Shown here: positions 7,689 through 10,963 of the stretch, in pieces
Position numbering within the stretch: position 1 is the stretch's first letter
Layout: each line of letters begins with the position of its first letter
Assembly (NCBI GenBank): GCA_946478755.1
Contig: CAMLDJ010000174.1
Coordinates: 1-10,963 of the forward strand
Source: an uncultured Pedobacter sp.
Lineage (GTDB): Bacteria; Bacteroidota; Bacteroidia; Sphingobacteriales; Sphingobacteriaceae
Reading direction: 5' to 3'
DNA length: 10,963 bases
Notes under the pieces: generated by a model
Seen by the model: only the letters and a program-made list of their open reading frames with translations
The model's database searches: none
What the model was told of the DNA's origin: nothing
Made by a program: the position numbers and the translations under genes

Positions 7689-7709
7689 TTTCCACAACAG
7701 TGTCGGAAA
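7689..7709. promoter_or_regulatory. Imperfect dyad in the divergent VWA/sigma intergenic region
   Basis: TTTCCACA (7689-7696) faces TGTCGGAAA (7701-7709): TTTCC pairs with GGAAA and ACA with TGT, with one unpaired C in the right arm and a four-base centre. It lies midway between the two divergent starts in a 70-base gap, where an operator controlling both directions would be expected. The signal is short and could be chance. Confidence 0.3.
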
Positions 7710-7716
7710 ATATTTT

Positions 7717-7724
7717 TATACTTG
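7717..7724 (+). promoter_or_regulatory. Candidate -7 box for the sigma factor gene
   Basis: TATACTTG matches TAnnTTTG at 7 of 8 positions. No TTG sits at the expected -33 distance. The box overlaps the upstream-most TTG start (7722), so if it is used, translation must begin further downstream, for example at the TTG at 7749. Confidence 0.3.
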
Positions 7725-8327
7725 AGCAAATTATGCCTTAAACGTCTTTTGAAATTTATAAAAAATAGCGCCAGGATACAGGAGCAGGATGATGCCACCT
7801 TAATTGCACACTATAAAAATAGCGGCAACCTGGAGGCGTTGGGTACGCTTTATAACAAGTATATGCACCTGGTATTTGGGGTTTGTTTAAAATACCTGAA
7901 GGACGAAGAGCAAAGCAAGGATGCGGTGATGCAGATCTTTGAGGAGCTGGTTGTAAAGCTAAAGATCCATGAAGTGCAGAACTTTAAAAGCTGGCTGCAT
8001 GTACTGACCCGGAACCATTGCTTAATGGCGCTCCGCAGGCAATCAAAGAATACGATTGTTTCAATTGAAGAGACTTTTGTGGAAAATACCGATTTTGTGC
8101 ATCTTGATATAGATCATACAAAAGAAAGGCAGCTAACCGTTATGGAAAAGTGTATGGAAACGCTCCCGGAGGAGCAGCGTGTAAGTGTGGATCTGTTTTA
8201 TCTTCAGGAAAAGTGCTACAAAGAGGTGGCCGACATTACCGGCTATGAACTGCTAAAAGTGAAGAGCTATATCCAGAACGGCAAAAGAAACCTGAAAAAT
8301 TGTATAGAAAAGAACAATAGTGAATAA
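7722..8327 (+). CDS. Sigma-70 family (ECF-like) RNA polymerase sigma factor
   Basis: The open frame gives 201 residues. Region 2 is at about 26-106 (LIAHYKNSGN, LYNKYMHLVFGVCLKYLKDE, FKSWLHVLTRNHCLMALRR) and region 4 at about 138-192 (CMETLPEEQRVSVDLFYLQE and the helix-turn-helix YKEVADITGYELLKVKSYI). This is the ECF-type layout with only sigma2 and sigma4, of the sort that directs core RNA polymerase to a small regulon. No ATG starts the gene: the frame opens with TTG at 7722, and a second TTG at 7749 gives MKFIKNSARIQEQDD, closer to the related proteins I recall (about 192 residues). I list the longer frame but lean towards 7749. The last eight bases overlap the GTG start of the membrane protein downstream, so the two are coupled, the usual sigma/anti-sigma arrangement. 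Confidence 0.9.
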   Translation: MSKLCLKRLLKFIKNSARIQEQDDATLIAHYKNSGNLEALGTLYNKYMHLVFGVCLKYLKDEEQSKDAVMQIFEELVVKLKIHEVQNFKSWLHVLTRNHCLMALRRQSKNTIVSIEETFVENTDFVHLDIDHTKERQLTVMEKCMETLPEEQRVSVDLFYLQEKCYKEVADITGYELLKVKSYIQNGKRNLKNCIEKNNSE

Positions 8328-9603
8328 GGATTGGTTAGATATAGGAATTTTAGAGGATTACCTTGACGGTAAGCTCGATGCAAAAACCATGAACAGGGTA
8401 GAGCGTGAGGCTTTGGAAGATCCTTTTGTGGCCGAAGCTTTGGCGGGTTTAAGCGAATCGCCGAGACGTTCGCTGCAATCTATGTCTCTCCTTCAAAAGC
8501 AACTGCACGAAAGGATTGCTGAGCATCAAAGCATCAAAAAGACCTCGGTAGTTACCTGGCAGCGCTTAAGTATTGCTGCGGCTGCTGCGGTAATGTTTAT
8601 CGCCGTAAGCATTATGTTCTGGATGCGTGAAAGTAACCATCAGAAAGAACTGGCGGGCAGAGCTAAAAAGGTAGAGGTAACCATTGCACCTGCGGATACC
8701 GTCACAACTCCCCCTATTGAGGCCGCAGCCGTGATTGTCGCTGGAACGGCTGATCGGCTAAAAGAAAAAGAGATCAGCAAGGCCATAAAAGCAGCTAAAA
8801 CCAATGCTTATGCCGCAAAGGCAAAGTCGAATGCGACACAGTCTGCCACCGCCGCTCAGCAATTAAATGAAGTAGTAGTCGGATATGGAGTTCAGCAAAA
8901 AAAGGCCATTACAGGAGCTGTTTCCAGGGCTAAAGCTGCTGAGCTTTCCAATGTCTGGAGTGGCAAAGTGGTGGCGCAAAACGACGGAAAGCCTCTGCCG
9001 GGGGTGTCCGTCAGAATGAACGGCACCAATTTAACAGCAGTGACTGATGTGAATGGCGAGTTTAGGATCAATGCAGATACGTCCATTAAAATGGGGATGG
9101 TCTATGCTAATTATATAGGATTTAAAGGTGTAGAAACGCTTGCTAAAGCTAATCAGCGGCTGAGCATTGCTTTAAAGCCTGACCAGGCAGGGCTAAATGA
9201 AACGGTGGTTGTTGGTTATGGTGCATTCCGGAAAAAGGAACTGTCCGCTGATAGCAATAGGCTGAACAATGCGCTCGCGGGAAAAGCGGCCGGAATCCAG
9301 ATCAGGGGTATGAGTTCTAAAGTGAAAAAGTCGGAAATGCTCGTGTCTAACCCTGTCGGTGGCTGGGATAAACTTTTCGAATATATAAACAGCAATAATG
9401 CATTTGCAAACGAAAAAAAAGCGGGTCAGACCATTGAGCTGAGTTTCCGGATTGATCAGGAAGGGAGTCCGGTAGACATCAGGATAATCAAGCGTGCTGA
9501 TGACAAATATGAGCGGGAAGCCATCAGGTTAATTACCAATGGGCCTAAGTGGGAGAAGCCGCTGAATCCAAAAAGCAGGATGACCTGTAAACTAGATTTT
9601 TAA
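8320..9603 (+). CDS. Membrane anti-sigma-like protein with CarboxypepD_reg-like, SusC-like and TonB C-terminal-like segments
   Basis: A 427-residue single-pass protein starting at a GTG inside the end of the sigma gene. The cytoplasmic N-terminus (1-80) contains ILEDYLDGKLD and a LEDPFVAEALAGL motif, like the short zinc-free anti-sigma regions of Bacteroidota; there is no HxxxCxxC. One membrane segment spans about 83-101. The periplasmic part has an Ala/Lys-rich linker (about 135-180), a SusC-like box (181-203, NEVVVGYGVQQKKAITGAVS), a CarboxypepD_reg-like domain (215-286, DGKPLPGVSVRMNGTNLTAV), a second SusC-like segment (292-332, ending GIQIRGMS) and a TonB C-terminal-like domain (about 348-420, with IELSFRIDQEGSPVDIRI and EREAIRLITNGPKWEKP). 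The likely role is to hold the sigma factor at the inner membrane until a periplasmic event releases it. Domain calls are by eye; the signalling mechanism is inference. Confidence 0.85.
   Translation: MNKDWLDIGILEDYLDGKLDAKTMNRVEREALEDPFVAEALAGLSESPRRSLQSMSLLQKQLHERIAEHQSIKKTSVVTWQRLSIAAAAAVMFIAVSIMFWMRESNHQKELAGRAKKVEVTIAPADTVTTPPIEAAAVIVAGTADRLKEKEISKAIKAAKTNAYAAKAKSNATQSATAAQQLNEVVVGYGVQQKKAITGAVSRAKAAELSNVWSGKVVAQNDGKPLPGVSVRMNGTNLTAVTDVNGEFRINADTSIKMGMVYANYIGFKGVETLAKANQRLSIALKPDQAGLNETVVVGYGAFRKKELSADSNRLNNALAGKAAGIQIRGMSSKVKKSEMLVSNPVGGWDKLFEYINSNNAFANEKKAGQTIELSFRIDQEGSPVDIRIIKRADDKYEREAIRLITNGPKWEKPLNPKSRMTCKLDF
8860..8928 (+). other. First SusC-like box in the anti-sigma-like protein
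   Basis: Residues 181-203 read LNEVVVGYGVQQKKAITGAV plus SRA. The GYG..KK.ITGAVS pattern is very close to the segment just before the plug of SusC/RagA receptors. Here it precedes, rather than follows, the CarboxypepD_reg-like domain. Confidence 0.7.
9193..9315 (+). other. Second SusC-like segment in the anti-sigma-like protein
   Basis: Residues 292-332 begin LNETVVVGYG and end AGKAAGIQIRGMS. The segment follows the CarboxypepD_reg-like domain, as in SusC, and is 27/41 identical without gaps to residues 103-143 of the divergent VWA protein. Confidence 0.75.
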
Positions 9604-9604
9604 A

Positions 9605-9640
9605 CAAAAAGCCACAGCTGATCTCAACTGTGGCTTTTTG
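9605..9640. terminator. Bidirectional intrinsic terminator between convergent genes
   Basis: CAAAAAGCCACAG (9605-9617) and CTGTGGCTTTTTG (9628-9640) form a perfect 13-bp stem around a 10-base loop. The GCCACAG core is flanked by an A-run on the left and a T-run on the right, so it can terminate transcription from both sides. It sits just after the anti-sigma-like gene stop and 24 bases past the PiT gene stop on the other strand. Confidence 0.92.
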
Positions 9641-9664
9641 GTATCTGATCGCTCAGGGCTGATC

Positions 9665-10675
9665 CTAAAAAAAGAGGTGGATCACGGAGAATACGATGGC
9701 CGCCAGTGTAGCGGAAACAGGAATGGTTAATACCCATGCCCATAATAAGCTTACGGTAACTCCCCAGCGTACTGCAGAGACTCTTTTTAATAAACCGACA
9801 CCAACGATAGAACCGGTGATAGTATGTGTGGTGGACACAGGAATACCGAAGTGTTCTGTAATCCCTAAGGTCACGGCACCTGCAGATTCGGCGGCAACGC
9901 CTTCAAAGGCATTTACCTTGGTGATCTTTGATCCCATGGTCTTTACAATTTTCCATCCGCCGCTCATGGTGCCTAAGGCAATTGCCGCATAACAGGAAAT
10001 GGGGATCCATTCCGGCATCGGATCGCCGGTATTTAATACCTTGGATGCAACCATGGATACATAAATAATACCCATTACTTTTTGGGCATCATTCCCCCCA
10101 TGTGTAAAGCTCAGTGCGGCAGACGAAATGAGTTGGAGCCGTTTAAACCATTTTTCTGCCACGGAAGGGCGGGCATTTTTTGAAATGTGCAAAATAATAA
10201 TGGAAATGATCACCGAGATCACCATCCCAATAACAGGTGCAAGCACAATAAATGCCACCACTTTTAATATCGGGGCAAGGTTAATGGCCGACATGACGCC
10301 TGCGCCTAAGGAGGCAGCTTTCGCCATACCAGCTCCTGCGAAGCCACCAATTAGCGTATGCGAGGAACTGGAAGGAATGCCAAACCACCAGGTAAACAAG
10401 TTCCAGGCAATGGCAGCCAGCAAACCGGCCAATATAACTTCCAGCGTAATAAAGTTTTCTACTACAGTTTTAGCAATGGTATTGGCAACTTTGTGATCTG
10501 TAAAATAAAAGTATGCAGCAAAATTGAATAAGGCAGCCCACAGTACCGCCTGGAAAGGAGATAGTACTTTTGTAGAGACAATGGTTGCAATAGAATTTGC
10601 CGCGTCGTGAAAGCCGTTAATGTAATCGAAGGCAATAGCCAGAACAATTACAACAACCAGTAAGGTAGTTACCAT
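9665..10675 (-). CDS. Inorganic phosphate transporter, PiT family
   Basis: A 336-residue inner-membrane protein with about ten hydrophobic segments. Both halves of the PiT internal duplication carry the family signatures: GFHDAANSIAT (21-31) and THGGNDAQKVMG (191-202), which include the conserved Asn-Asp/Asp-Ala type residues of the transport site, and the paired GIPSSSSHTLIGG (99-111) and GIPVSTTHTITGS (277-289). PiT proteins carry phosphate, often as a metal-phosphate complex, with protons or sodium; which ion is used here cannot be read. The length is at the short end for the family, as in many bacterial copies. The ATG at 10675 follows the DUF47 gene by 12 bases, so the two are an operon. 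The gene ends in a TAG and converges on the terminator at 9605-9640. Confidence 0.96.
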   Translation of the reverse strand: MVTTLLVVVIVLAIAFDYINGFHDAANSIATIVSTKVLSPFQAVLWAALFNFAAYFYFTDHKVANTIAKTVVENFITLEVILAGLLAAIAWNLFTWWFGIPSSSSHTLIGGFAGAGMAKAASLGAGVMSAINLAPILKVVAFIVLAPVIGMVISVIISIIILHISKNARPSVAEKWFKRLQLISSAALSFTHGGNDAQKVMGIIYVSMVASKVLNTGDPMPEWIPISCYAAIALGTMSGGWKIVKTMGSKITKVNAFEGVAAESAGAVTLGITEHFGIPVSTTHTITGSIVGVGLLKRVSAVRWGVTVSLLWAWVLTIPVSATLAAIVFSVIHLFF

Positions 10676-10687
10676 TTTTTTAAAGGG

Positions 10688-10963
10688 TTAAGCATTCTTT
10701 ACCAAAATCGATTCCAGCACGTTTGCTGCATCTTCACATTTGTCTGTAGCCAGTTCCAGGGTTTGCAGAACTTCTTTTTGTTTGATCAGTTCTATGGCAT
10801 TGGTCTCGAATTCAAACAAACGGGCAATGGCAAGGTTACAAACGTAATCGGCCTGGTTTTCCCCACTGTTGATGCGCACACAGGCATCGGCAATTACACG
10901 GATATTTTTGAAGCTTCTTAATTCTTTGATCGCCTTTTCCAGATCTGTACACATCTCAACCAG
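10688..10963 (-). CDS. DUF47/PhoU-like protein, C-terminal part (5' end beyond the window)
   Basis: The minus-strand frame is open from the right edge to a TAA at 10688 and gives the last 91 residues, beginning LVEMCTDLEKAIKELRSF. An internal ATG at 10954 is not the real start, because the frame continues beyond it to the window edge. The sequence is helical and matches the C-terminal half of DUF47 proteins (usually about 210-215 residues), with the LEKAIKEL, ACVRINSGENQADYVCNLAIARLF and CEDAANVLESILVK features. DUF47 proteins are PhoU-like and commonly precede PiT genes, where they are thought to control transporter activity. The 12-base gap to the PiT gene fits this. Confidence 0.9.
   Translation of the reverse strand: MVEMCTDLEKAIKELRSFKNIRVIADACVRINSGENQADYVCNLAIARLFEFETNAIELIKQKEVLQTLELATDKCEDAANVLESILVKNA

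Noticed and set aside
7223..9315. Reading the SusC-like segments as remnants of a broken TonB-dependent receptor gene
   Set aside because: Both host frames are intact and continue into other complete domains, and the segment is conserved between the two proteins, so decay is a poor explanation.
9618..9664. Three CTGATC copies between the convergent genes
   Set aside because: The copies are irregularly spaced, and one lies in the terminator loop. A 6-base word repeated in a short gap is weak evidence for a binding-site array.
10128..10496. Plus-strand frame of 122 codons inside the PiT gene
   Set aside because: Antisense to strongly conserved PiT signature motifs.

Overview
The window looks like chromosomal DNA of a Bacteroidota bacterium, most likely Sphingobacteriaceae (Pedobacter or a close relative). 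The evidence is a DUF5687 membrane protein, SusC-type 'NEVVVVGYG' segments, carboxypeptidase-regulatory-like domains, a Bacteroidota-style sigma/anti-sigma pair without a zinc anti-sigma motif, and scarce Shine-Dalgarno signals. The genus assignment is inferred from protein resemblance, not from a search.

Layout. Most genes lie on the minus strand. From the right edge, read in the direction of transcription, there is the 3' end of a DUF47/PhoU-like gene followed by a PiT phosphate transporter. A hairpin at 9605-9640 separates these from a plus-strand pair, a sigma-70-like factor (7722/7749-8327) and an overlapping membrane anti-sigma-like protein with a TonB-like C-terminus (8320-9603). Divergent from this pair runs a minus-strand unit: a secreted von Willebrand A (YfbK-like) protein (5765-7651), then a secreted DUF4197 protein (5003-5752). 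Next come an M23 peptidase and a bactofilin joined stop-to-start (4853-3624), then a RhlE-like DEAD-box helicase with a TTG start (3560-2316), then rarA/mgsA (2263-983), and one base later a DUF5687 multi-pass membrane protein that runs off the left edge.

How the parts may work together. The M23 peptidase and bactofilin are a familiar cell-wall-shaping pair. DUF47 and PiT form a phosphate uptake unit. RarA and the helicase are housekeeping nucleic-acid enzymes. The most unusual part is the divergent block at 5003-9603. The VWA protein and the anti-sigma-like protein both carry a 41-residue segment resembling the TonB-box/plug start of SusC receptors, with 27 of 41 positions identical and no gaps, but neither has a receptor barrel. 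The anti-sigma-like protein also has a second such box and a TonB C-terminal-like domain. This suggests an envelope-sensing circuit that reuses SusC/TonB parts; that function is inference. No tRNA, rRNA, CRISPR array, insertion sequence or prophage was seen. No stretch over 300 bases lacks a gene; the longest gap is 149 bases (4854-5002).
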